A DNA stretch of 64,000 nucleotides from an uncultured Alphaproteobacteria bacterium (GTDB lineage Bacteria; Pseudomonadota; Alphaproteobacteria; Sphingomonadales; Sphingomonadaceae): the NCBI GenBank assembly GCA_903934325.1, contig CAIZNH010000028.1, forward strand, positions 1 through 64,000, read 5' to 3'. The notes beneath the pieces were generated by a model. It was not told the DNA's origin, ran no database searches, and saw only the letters and a list, made by a program, of their open reading frames with translations. A program made the position numbers and the translations under genes. Each line of letters begins with the position of its first letter. Position 1 is the first letter of the stretch. Positions 1 to 6,915 of this stretch are shown one piece after another.

Positions 1-139
1 CGAGGCCTATAGGCGGATCGGGCAATCAGATCATGGGGGGCATGCCCCCCATGATCTGATAATCAAACAGGCGGCATAACGACAACCGGGATTAGCTTAA
101 CTTAGCCGCCAAACTGTCCAAGAAGGCGGGACCATCTCA
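1..139. mobile_element. Probable insertion-sequence end (partial)
   Basis: The integrase reading frame that enters from the right loses its family resemblance at about 135-142, and the sequence to its left has a different character. It contains a 36-bp perfect palindrome and a stretch ending in ...ACCATCTCA, which could be an IS terminus. The other end would lie left of the window, so no target duplication or transposase can be seen. That this is an IS end is inference from the broken integrase and the palindrome. It could instead be another recombination junction. Confidence 0.35.
25..60. repeat. 36-bp perfect palindrome
   Basis: Each 18-base half is the exact reverse complement of the other. 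The half begins ATCAGATCATGGGGGG and the centre is GCATGC, with runs of six G and six C flanking the centre. As RNA it would form an 18-bp stem with almost no loop, and as DNA it could extrude a cruciform. There is no T-run, so it is not a standard intrinsic terminator. It lies inside the presumed insertion-sequence end. Confidence 0.9.
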
Positions 140-417
140 ATGTCCTCATCCCACGTCGGGTCGGGCAGGCGCAGGAGGCGGTGCACTTTCCTGATCGAAT
201 AGAGCCGGCGCCGGACACTCGAGGGTGCCATCCCCACCGCCTGCGTCTCGAGGAATGCGCAGACAGTGCCGACGTCGGCGGGGAGCGCCGACAGGCCCTC
301 GCCCTCGCACCACTCCACGAACAGTCGCACGTCGGTCAGGTACGACTTGATCGTCGCCGGAGCGAAGGCGCCATCAAGGCGCTTGAATTCTGCTCGCCAG
401 TCGTGTTTGTTTCGCAT
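97..417 (-). pseudogene. Truncated tyrosine recombinase/phage integrase (N-terminal SAM-like domain only)
   Basis: The 106-residue product is the N-terminal core-binding domain of a tyrosine recombinase: residues 15-90 include APATIKSYLTDVRLFVEWC and SSVRRRLYSIRKVHRLL, typical of phage_int_SAM domains. The catalytic domain with R-H-R-Y is absent. After DPTWDED the frame runs into unrelated sequence and stops, which fits interruption by the element at 1-139. It starts at ATG 417, inside an inverted repeat shared with the divergent XRE gene. Such integrases move islands or integrative elements, so this is probably the relic of one. It should be non-functional as it stands. Confidence 0.75.
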
Positions 418-453
418 AATTCATAATTTATAGTCTAAATACACATATTATGC
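414..453. promoter_or_regulatory. AT-rich divergent promoter/operator region between integrase relic and XRE gene
   Basis: The intergenic stretch is far more AT-rich than its surroundings and carries the inverted repeat GCATAAT (414-420) and ATTATGC (447-453). The left arm covers the integrase start codon. A small XRE regulator faces it, so autoregulation plus control of the integrase is plausible. The operator role is inference from position and symmetry. Confidence 0.4.
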
Positions 454-469
454 AAATGGAATTGCCACA

Positions 470-721
470 ATGATCACTGCGCAGCAGATCAGGGCCGGTA
501 GAGCTGCACTTGGCTGGTCGGCGGGCGACTTGGCTCGTCATTCAGGTTTGGCTCTCCGGACCCTGGCCAGTATCGAGACAACAAACGGCACATTACAGGC
601 TCGCAAAAGCACATTACTCGCAATCAAAGCAGCGCTTGAAGCGGCCGGCATAGAGTTCATCGGAACGCCCGACGACGCCCCCGGCATCCGCATCCACCTT
701 CCCCGCAGCCCTGCCGGCTAG
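470..721 (+). CDS. XRE-family helix-turn-helix regulator (small)
   Basis: An 83-residue protein made almost entirely of one HTH_3/Cro-CI domain. It opens with MITAQQIRAGRAALGWSAGD, followed by LARHSGLALRTLASIE, the helix-turn-helix. The closing segment (AALEAAGIEFIGTPDDAPGI) is the common tail of short XRE regulators found beside integrases and mobile elements. It would bind DNA as a dimer. It faces the integrase relic across an AT-rich 52-bp gap with an inverted repeat, so it probably controlled that gene and itself. The target today is unknown. Confidence 0.8.
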   Translation: MITAQQIRAGRAALGWSAGDLARHSGLALRTLASIETTNGTLQARKSTLLAIKAALEAAGIEFIGTPDDAPGIRIHLPRSPAG

Positions 722-739
722 CCTCGCCCGCAGTCGGCG

Positions 740-1117
740 CTAGTCGCTCGCGCCGCGCAGCCGCGCCACGAGACGGCGCACCCCGAACCAAATCACGAGG
801 GCGGCCAAGCTCGCCGCGCAGTCCGCCACCCAGTCCAACACCTCCGCGTCGCGGTGCAGGGCGGGGAGCATCTGCAGGACCTCGATCAGCCCGCCGAGCA
901 GCGCCATGGCCGCGAACAGCTCGAGGAGCCTCCGCCGCGGGAACGCCGCCGCCGCCAGCACGCTCAGCACCGCGAACGCGAGCATGTGCTGCACCTTGTC
1001 GCCCGCCTCGAAGGGAAGGGGAGTAAGGGGCTCGGGCAGGAGGGCCACGACGAGCGTGAAGGCCACGGCCAGCCAGAACAGGCCCGCGGCAAGCTTCGGG
1101 GGCGTCGCGCGCGTCAT
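740..1117 (-). CDS. VanZ-like membrane protein
   Basis: A 125-residue protein with three or four hydrophobic segments. The VanZ-family signature is visible: a first membrane span, then DKVQHMLAFAVL, then GGLIEVLQ and a DWVADCAAS segment. VanZ of Enterococcus gives low-level teicoplanin resistance, but most chromosomal relatives in Proteobacteria have no proven role. It ends 18 bp past the XRE gene in convergent orientation. Antibiotic resistance should not be inferred from the family alone. Confidence 0.75.
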   Translation of the reverse strand: MTRATPPKLAAGLFWLAVAFTLVVALLPEPLTPLPFEAGDKVQHMLAFAVLSVLAAAAFPRRRLLELFAAMALLGGLIEVLQMLPALHRDAEVLDWVADCAASLAALVIWFGVRRLVARLRGASD

Positions 1118-1184
1118 GGGGGTGCTCCTATCCGCCGAGAGTGGACCGCAGTTGCTTTGCGTTCACCCTACCCACGCCGCCGCC

Positions 1185-2051
1185 TCAGTCAAAGATGCCG
1201 CGCGTGGGGGGATCCCTCCTCCCCCCAATCCCAAGGTCACCCCCGCAGAGGGGTTGCCGGTCGCGGATCAGCGGGTCGCCGGGCTGCAGCGTCCGCCGCA
1301 CCACCTCCGCCGACTTTTCTGGGGCCGCCGACGCCGCGGGCGGGCGCGGCGCGGCCTCCGCCCGCCGCGGACTGGGCGTGGGGCGAGGGTGAGGCGACGC
1401 CTGCGACCGCGCGTGTTCACGTCCGGCGTACGCCTCGCGCTCGGGCCGCGCCGCACAGTCGGCGTCAGGACGCGCCTCGCCCTGCGGCGCCTCGCCCCCG
1501 CCGCTGGGTGCGGCACTCCCCCGCGCCCCTTCCTCGCCCGCGTCATCCCCGTGAATGGGCGCAAAGGCGTGCATCGCCTCCGCGGCGCGGCGGATTGTCT
1601 GCGCATAGGCCTCCGGGCCGCTGCCCCCGTGGATGCGCGCCGTGCGCCAAACCTCCAACATAAGCCGGAATGCATCCTGCGCGGCGTCGTCTTGAGGCGT
1701 ATTCATCCGCGCCAGTGCGGCGGCCCGCTCCTGCGCCTCAGCCGTGAAGTCGAGGAGCATGCGCGCGTGGCGCGTGTCCCCCGCCAGGATTTGATCACGC
1801 ACGGCGCGCACGACCCCCTCCGTCCCGCTAACGCACCGCCGGCGCCGGCCCACCACCACCGAGACGGGCTCGGACATGACGCCCAGTATGGCCGCGCTGA
1901 TGGGGTCGAGCCCCGCCGGCGGCTCGGGCCTGGCATCCCTGGGCCTGCCAGTGACATTGCCCGACTGCCCCTCCTGCCACCGATTATGGGTGGGCGGCTT
2001 GCAGTAGCCGACGGCATAGGATTTCTTGGGCGCGCGAGTTTTCTTGGCCAC
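1185..2051 (-). CDS. DUF5681 domain-containing protein
   Basis: The N-terminus carries a DUF5681 motif (about residues 12-35: VGYCKPPTHNRWQEGQSGN then GRPRD), a small domain often found in phage or island proteins near terminase-like genes. The middle (about residues 60-150) is helical and charged. The C-terminal half is low-complexity, rich in Pro, Ala and Arg, and may be disordered. I chose GTG 2051 because AGGAGG lies seven bases upstream; an in-frame extension to 2174 has poor composition and no such site. The function is unknown. It supports a mobile origin for this patch. Confidence 0.65.
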   Translation of the reverse strand: MAKKTRAPKKSYAVGYCKPPTHNRWQEGQSGNVTGRPRDARPEPPAGLDPISAAILGVMSEPVSVVVGRRRRCVSGTEGVVRAVRDQILAGDTRHARMLLDFTAEAQERAAALARMNTPQDDAAQDAFRLMLEVWRTARIHGGSGPEAYAQTIRRAAEAMHAFAPIHGDDAGEEGARGSAAPSGGGEAPQGEARPDADCAARPEREAYAGREHARSQASPHPRPTPSPRRAEAAPRPPAASAAPEKSAEVVRRTLQPGDPLIRDRQPLCGGDLGIGGRRDPPTRGIFD

Positions 2052-2646
2052 GTTGGCCTCCTGCTGTCTGTGTCTGGGGGGTGCAGCGGCAAGCCGACGC
2101 AGACCCACGCGGGCGTGGGAGGGGCAAGCAATTCTCGCGAGGGGTAGGATACCAAATCCGCGCCCGCGCCGCAAGCCACCCGCCGCCCAAGGCCCGCACC
2201 CCCACCGCGGCGCGCAATTCCCTGCGCGGGCGCGCCAAATTCCCTGCCCGCGCGCGTGAATTTCCCTGATAGTCGCGGGCAGGGAATTTGCGATTTTATG
2301 ATGTTAATTTAGATGCCTGCGGCGGATAAATTCACCCCAAGACGCGACTTGGGCGCAAATTGGCTTCAACTGGTAAAATTTTGCAGGTGCAAACTGCCGA
2401 TAACGCCACACGGCCCAGATGCTTCCCTTAGTGCGGCAATGAACCAGCAGTATAATGAGAAGCAGGTCTGGGCGAACTTCGTCCAAAAACGCACTGTTGG
2501 AGACTGGGGCCATTTGAGGCGCCGCAGCGACGGTCAAGAGCAGCGTCTCCAGCCCAACCATGAGGCCCAAAGATCCCGAGAATTGCGCCGTTTCCGGCGA
2601 TGATCTTGCCTTGAAGTCTGAAAAATCAGCCCTCGTTTGGACTGTT
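2052..2646. other. Gene-poor region between DUF5681 gene and tRNA-Leu
   Basis: About 595 bp with no convincing gene. The left part is GC-rich and contains the repeats at 2216-2289. The right part (about 2290-2640) is clearly lower in GC than the neighbouring core genes. It abuts the 3' end of tRNA-Leu, a typical place for integration, so it may be the edge of an old island. I could not find a second copy of the tRNA 3' end in the window. Confidence 0.5.
2216..2289. repeat. Iteron-like repeat cluster: three direct copies plus one inverted copy
   Basis: AATTCCCTGC occurs at 2216-2225 and 2238-2247, and a variant AATTTCCCTG at 2259-2268. They are 22 and 21 bp apart, about two turns of the helix. 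An inverted copy follows at 2279-2288. The second copy and the inverted copy extend to a perfect 16-bp inverted repeat (2237-2252 with 2274-2289). The arrangement looks like a protein-binding array such as an iteron, operator or partition site. It lies 165-240 bp upstream of the DUF5681 start. The role is inference. Confidence 0.6.
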
Positions 2647-2733
2647 TGGTGCGGTCGAGAAGACTCGAACTTCCACGGGCTTTCGCCCACAACGACCTCA
2701 ACGTTGCGCGTCTACCAGTTCCGCCACGACCGC
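2647..2733 (-). tRNA. tRNA-Leu (anticodon GAG)
   Basis: On the minus strand the gene begins GCGGTCGTGGCGGAACTGG and ends in CTCGACCGCACCA, with CCA encoded. The anticodon stem CAACG/CGTTG encloses the loop TTGAGGT, giving anticodon GAG. A long variable arm of class II type (GTGGGCGAAAGCCC) is present, as expected for leucine. Its 3' end faces the accessory patch at 1-2650, so it may have served as an integration site. Confidence 0.95.
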
Positions 2734-2859
2734 ACTCGGGTTTTTTGGGGCAGCCAGATGCTGGCCCCGAGGTAGGAGCGCGCCCCTAGCAAGGGGTTTG
2801 CACCCGCGCAAGCGCATTTGACGCGCGCCGCGCGGGAGGCAGCGAAAAATCGGGGTGGA

Positions 2860-3822
2860 TCAGTTGGGCGCCCAGCCCAGATCGGCCACCACAGCGCCCG
2901 GCGGGATATTGGCGATCGCTTCGGTCACGTTGACGCTCTCGCCCGGAGCCAGCTCTCGCTTGGCCGGAACCACCACCCAGTCGCCCACCGGCCGTTCACG
3001 CGTGTCGCTGAACACCACCAGCAGGTTCGGCACCGCCAGCTTCTCGCGCGAGGTGTTGCTCACCGTGCCGCGTACTCGGAAGATCTTGTCGCCGTTGGGC
3101 AAGGTCTCACTGCGCTGTTCACCACGCGGGAAATTGAGCACAAGGCCGGGCTTTCCGATCCCGAAGGTGGGGCGTTCTAGCGGCAGCCATTCGGGCAGAG
3201 GCAGGCCGGAATAATTGACCGCGACCACAGTGCCGGTCGCCAGCACGGCGAAGATCGCCGCCGCGATGGTCCACATCCTTAGTGTGTTGCCACGACGGGT
3301 GAAGGGCGCGCGGTAATCGAACGGAGATCCATCGTCATCATCGCCTAGCTCGTCATCGAAAGGGCGCTTGGGCGTGCTGCTGCCGTAACTAGCCGCTTCG
3401 AGGATCGGTGGCGGCGGCGGAGCCTCCTCGCCGCCTACCTGCTGGGCAAGGCCGCGGCGCAGGGCGCGCACGGCGAGGGTCGCCTGCTCTTCCTCGCCCG
3501 CAGCGGAACCCGCATCGGCAGGGCGCCAGTGATTGATCGAGGGACTTTGCGCAGGCGCAACCGGCTCGGCCGAAGGCGCGGGCTGTGCAACCGGCGGCGC
3601 AGCGGGCGGCGGTGCGGTCTCGGGCGCGGGCGGAGCCGGAGGTGGAGGCGTCGGCGCGGGTGCTGGAGCCTCAGGCGCGGCAAGCTCGTCAAGCTCAAGC
3701 TCGGGCGGTTCCTGGAACCAGCTGTGCTTGCACTTGGCACAGCGCACGGTCCTGCCTTCGCTGCCAATGGCAGAATCCGGCACGGCGTAGCGGGTACCGC
3801 AGGCTGGGCAGGCGATGATCAT
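2860..3822 (-). CDS. Zinc-ribbon (MJ0042-type) and DUF3426 membrane protein
   Basis: The 320-residue protein opens with a zinc ribbon (CPACGTRYAVPDSAIG, then CAKCKHSW). A long Pro/Ala-rich linker follows (about residues 50-130), then one membrane span near residues 183-205 (WTIAAAIFAVLATGTVVAV) and a C-terminal DUF3426 domain. The layout fits a cytoplasmic zinc ribbon joined to an extracytoplasmic domain. The start at 3822 places the first Cys at residue 5 and has AGAGGCAGG upstream; a longer frame to 3885 lacks support. It diverges from ftsE. In alphaproteobacteria this family commonly sits beside ftsE, so a link to division or envelope is possible but unproven. Confidence 0.8.
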   Translation of the reverse strand: MIIACPACGTRYAVPDSAIGSEGRTVRCAKCKHSWFQEPPELELDELAAPEAPAPAPTPPPPAPPAPETAPPPAAPPVAQPAPSAEPVAPAQSPSINHWRPADAGSAAGEEEQATLAVRALRRGLAQQVGGEEAPPPPPILEAASYGSSTPKRPFDDELGDDDDGSPFDYRAPFTRRGNTLRMWTIAAAIFAVLATGTVVAVNYSGLPLPEWLPLERPTFGIGKPGLVLNFPRGEQRSETLPNGDKIFRVRGTVSNTSREKLAVPNLLVVFSDTRERPVGDWVVVPAKRELAPGESVNVTEAIANIPPGAVVADLGWAPN

Positions 3823-3979
3823 CCTGCCTCTTGCAATAGTCCCCGCGCCCCGCCGCACAAGAGCAAGTGCGGCAAAGCCAGTCATTTACCCGTTGTTTTC
3901 CACATTGGGGCGCGCGTATCGGGGGCACAATGCGCTTGTTCGGCTTTTCCCGCTCCGGCCGCACTGATAGGTGCGGGGC

Positions 3980-4708
3980 ATGACTGATAGCCTCGACGGC
4001 CATGTGAAATTCGACAATGTCGGGCTGCGTTACGGCACCGATCCCGAGGTGCTGAGCAACTTGAGCTTCACGCTCTACCCCGGCTCGTTCTATTTTTTCA
4101 CCGGGGCGAGCGGCGCGGGCAAGACCTCTCTCTTGAAGCTGCTCTACCTCGCCCAGCGGCCCTCGCGCGGGGCGATCCGCATGTTCGGGCAGGATTTGAT
4201 GACCATGCCGCGCGAGCGTCTGCCCGATCTGCGCCGGCGCCTCGGCGTGGTGTTCCAGAACTTCCGGCTGGTGCCGCATCTCACCGCTTTCGACAATGTC
4301 GCCCTGCCGCTGCGGCTGGCAGGCGCCGACGAGGGGCGGGTGATCAAGGCGGTTTCGGACATGCTCGACTGGGTCGGGTTGTCGCACCGCGCGCAGGCGA
4401 TCCCGGCGACCTTGTCGGGCGGGGAGCAGCAGCGCGTGGCCATCGCGCGGGCGGTGATCGCGCGGCCCAAGATGCTGATCGCCGACGAGCCGACCGGCAA
4501 CGTCGATCCCGACATGGCGCTGAAACTGCTGCGCCTGTTTGAGGCCCTGAACAACCGCGTGGGCACCACGGTGGTGGTGGCGACCCACGATGTGCACCTG
4601 CTCAAGAAGGTGCCGGATTCGCTGATCATGCGCCTCAACAAGGGCCAGCTCAGCGATCCCACCGGCGCGCTGCGCTATCCCCCGCGCCCCGGTGGAGGCG
4701 CTGCGTGA
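3980..4708 (+). CDS. ftsE: Cell division ATP-binding protein FtsE
   Basis: This is the ABC ATPase that pairs with membrane protein FtsX to activate septal peptidoglycan hydrolases. The 242-residue protein has Walker A (GASGAGKTS), a Q-loop (VFQNFRLVPHLT), the signature LSGGEQQRVAIARA, Walker B (MLIADEPTG) with catalytic Glu, and the H-loop (VVVATHD). ATG 3980 was preferred to the GTG at 3971. It overlaps ftsX by four bases (GTGA), so the two are translationally coupled. It is first in a five-gene operon reaching to 8198. Confidence 0.95.
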   Translation: MTDSLDGHVKFDNVGLRYGTDPEVLSNLSFTLYPGSFYFFTGASGAGKTSLLKLLYLAQRPSRGAIRMFGQDLMTMPRERLPDLRRRLGVVFQNFRLVPHLTAFDNVALPLRLAGADEGRVIKAVSDMLDWVGLSHRAQAIPATLSGGEQQRVAIARAVIARPKMLIADEPTGNVDPDMALKLLRLFEALNNRVGTTVVVATHDVHLLKKVPDSLIMRLNKGQLSDPTGALRYPPRPGGGAA

Positions 4709-5652
4709 GCGTGCCACCCCTGCCGGAGGTGCCCGAGGAAGCGGCCACCCCTTCCGCGCCTGCGGGCAAGCGCCGCCAGCCGCGTGCCGCCCGCCTGCTG
4801 CCGCAGCCGCGCATGGGCGGGTTGATGCCCTGGGTGATCGCGATCCTCCTCGCGCTGGTGGTGATCGCGGCCGCCGGCGGCCTTGCCTTGCGCAATCTGG
4901 CCGAGACCGCCCGCGCCGATCTCGCGTCGGCTGTGACAGTGCAGGTGATCGAGCCCAATCCCGATCTGCGCGCAGCCCGCGGGGCGGCGGTGGTCGAGGT
5001 CTTGCAGGACATGACGCTGGTGCGCTCGGTGCGGCTGGTGCCGCAAGAGGAACTGGCCGCCCTGCTCGAACCCTGGCTCGGCCCGGCGGCGACCAGCGGG
5101 GATGTGCCGATTCCGGTGCTGGTCGATGTCGAACTGGTGCGCCGTGCCAGCGCCGCCGACATCGCCACGCTTACCGCTGCGCTCCAGCGCAAGGTGCCCG
5201 GCGCGCGGGTCGATGCCCAGAGCGACTGGCTGCGCCCGGTCTATTCCGCCCTTTCAGCGCTGCAATGGCTGGCGCTGGGGCTGATCGGCCTTGTCGCGCT
5301 GGCGACCGCGGCGGCGGTGTGGCTGGCTTCGCGCAATACCCTGGCGAGCCACCGCGAGACGGTGGAGATCATCCACCTCTTGGGCGGGACCGATCGGCAG
5401 ATCACCCGCATCTTCCTTGGCACGGTGCTGCGCGAGGCGACCTTCGGCGCAGTTGTCGGCACGGTTGTAGGGCTGGGTGCGGTGATGCTGCTCGGCCAGC
5501 AATTCGCTGCGCTCGACAGCGGGATGACCGGCGGGGGCGGATTTGCGCCGACGGACTGGCTGGTGATCGCCGCCGTTCCGCTCGCGGGCGTGCTGCTGGC
5601 GCTGATGACAGCGCGGATGACCATTGCGCTAGCCCTGCGCGACATGCTTTAG
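4705..5652 (+). CDS. ftsX: Cell division protein FtsX (permease)
   Basis: This is the membrane partner of FtsE. The 315-residue protein has a basic, Pro-rich cytoplasmic tail and a first membrane span near residues 38-60 (MPWVIAILLALVVIAAAGG). A periplasmic domain follows to about residue 190, then three more spans (WLALGLIGLVALATAAAVWL and two near the C-terminus). The four-span layout and the segment THREAD-like HRETVEIIHLLGGTDRQI match FtsX. The start is GTG 4705, overlapping the ftsE stop. It ends 10 bp before the YdcF-type gene. Confidence 0.93.
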   Translation: MSVPPLPEVPEEAATPSAPAGKRRQPRAARLLPQPRMGGLMPWVIAILLALVVIAAAGGLALRNLAETARADLASAVTVQVIEPNPDLRAARGAAVVEVLQDMTLVRSVRLVPQEELAALLEPWLGPAATSGDVPIPVLVDVELVRRASAADIATLTAALQRKVPGARVDAQSDWLRPVYSALSALQWLALGLIGLVALATAAAVWLASRNTLASHRETVEIIHLLGGTDRQITRIFLGTVLREATFGAVVGTVVGLGAVMLLGQQFAALDSGMTGGGGFAPTDWLVIAAVPLAGVLLALMTARMTIALALRDML

Positions 5653-5662
5653 GCGGGCCATC

Positions 5663-6196
5663 ATGATCCGCCGCCTGATCTCGCTGTTGTTCCTCGCCTG
5701 GGCGATCGGGTTCCTGTGGTTCGTGGTCGCTCTGCCGCGTCCGGCCGAGGACAGCATCAAGACCGATGCGGTGATCGTGCCCACCGGCGGCGCCGGGCGG
5801 ATCGCGCGGGGCCTTGAGGTGCTGGACAAGGGGCTGGCGGAAAAGATGCTGGTCAGCGGGGTCGATCCCGAGGTCAAGCCGGGCGAATTCGCCGCCCAGT
5901 TCGGCGTTGCCTCCGATCAGATGGCCTGCTGCATCACGCTCGGCCATGATGCGGTCGATACCCGCTCCAATGCCTCCGAAACGGCCAAGTGGGTGGCGCA
6001 GAACGATGTCCGCTCGCTGCGGCTGGTGACCACTGACTGGCATATGCGCCGCACCGCGGGCGAGCTGGCGCGCAAGCTGCCCGATCATGTCACCGTGATC
6101 CGCGACGCCGTGCCCTCCAAGCCCGATCTCGGCACGCTGTTCCTCGAATATCACAAGCTGCTGGCGAGCCGCGCGGCAGGACTGGCGGACCTTTGA
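5663..6196 (+). CDS. YdcF family (DUF218) protein
   Basis: A 177-residue DUF218 protein with an N-terminal membrane anchor (residues 6-26). The fold core follows: TDAVIVPTGGAGRIARGLEVL, then KMLVSGVDP, then NTRSNASET-like DTRSNASETAKW and LVTTDWHMRRT. YdcF relatives such as SanA and ElyC affect envelope integrity and lipid-carrier metabolism, but this copy has no established role. It lies between ftsX and plsC and overlaps plsC by four bases (TTGA), so it is co-expressed with both. Confidence 0.85.
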   Translation: MIRRLISLLFLAWAIGFLWFVVALPRPAEDSIKTDAVIVPTGGAGRIARGLEVLDKGLAEKMLVSGVDPEVKPGEFAAQFGVASDQMACCITLGHDAVDTRSNASETAKWVAQNDVRSLRLVTTDWHMRRTAGELARKLPDHVTVIRDAVPSKPDLGTLFLEYHKLLASRAAGLADL

Positions 6197-6915
6197 GCAC
6201 GCTTCTTGCCGCATTGCGCTCGCTGGTTTTCTACGTGCTGTTCTATGGGGGTAGCGCGGTGCTCGTGATCGCCTCGGTGGTGGCGGTCGCGGCGCGGCCG
6301 GGCTGGCTGGCGCCGATTGTCGGCACATGGGGCCGGTGGCACCTGTGGTGTACCAGCAACCTCATCGGCATCGCGGTGGTGCTTGAGGGCGAATTGCCCG
6401 ATGGTCCGGCGCTGTTTGCGGTCAAGCACGAGGCCTTTTTCGAGGCGATCGATACGCTGCGCCTGTTCGCCCATCCCGCCGTCTTCGCCAAGCAGGAGCT
6501 GTTCCGGATCCCCGGATGGGGCTTTTCGGCGCTGACCTACGGCCTGATCCCGGTGGTGCGCGACAAGGGCGCGAAGGCCCTGCGCGCCATGCTGGCACTG
6601 GCAAAGCAGCGGCTGGACGAGGGCCGCCCGCTGGTGATCTTCCCCGAAGGCACCCGCGTCGCCGTCGGCACGCAGCCGCGGCTCCAGGCGGGCTTTGCCG
6701 GGCTTTACAAGCTGCTCAATCTGCCGGTGGTGCCGATCGCGGTGGATAGCGGGCGGCTCTATCAACATGTGATCAAGCGCCCGGGGCAGATCACCTACAG
6801 GATCGGCAAAACCATCCCGGCGGGCCTGCCGCGTGAGGAGGTCGAGGCGCGGGTCCACGCGGCGATCAATGCGCTCAATCCGGCCGTGCCCGATCCCGGA
6901 CCTGCCCGTCCGTGA
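6193..6915 (+). CDS. plsC: 1-acyl-sn-glycerol-3-phosphate acyltransferase (PlsC family)
   Basis: This enzyme transfers an acyl chain to lysophosphatidic acid to make phosphatidic acid at the inner membrane. The 240-residue protein has an N-terminal membrane span, then KHEAFFEAID, the H-X4-D/E active-site motif with Glu in place of the usual Asp, as in many alphaproteobacterial members. FPEGTR is present near residue 153, and LPVVPIAVDSG follows. The TTG start at 6193 overlaps the previous stop. The next gene starts four bases inside its end. An acyltransferase for a different lysolipid is possible. Confidence 0.9.
   Translation: MSTLLAALRSLVFYVLFYGGSAVLVIASVVAVAARPGWLAPIVGTWGRWHLWCTSNLIGIAVVLEGELPDGPALFAVKHEAFFEAIDTLRLFAHPAVFAKQELFRIPGWGFSALTYGLIPVVRDKGAKALRAMLALAKQRLDEGRPLVIFPEGTRVAVGTQPRLQAGFAGLYKLLNLPVVPIAVDSGRLYQHVIKRPGQITYRIGKTIPAGLPREEVEARVHAAINALNPAVPDPGPARP

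Noticed and set aside
740..1117. Glycopeptide-resistance gene
   Set aside because: VanZ-like family membership alone does not imply resistance; no other van genes are present and the organism is Gram-negative.
2304..2690. Minus-strand frame of 128 codons running through the tRNA-Leu
   Set aside because: It begins inside the tRNA gene, lacks codon bias and matches no family I know; a shorter start inside it could not be excluded but has no support.
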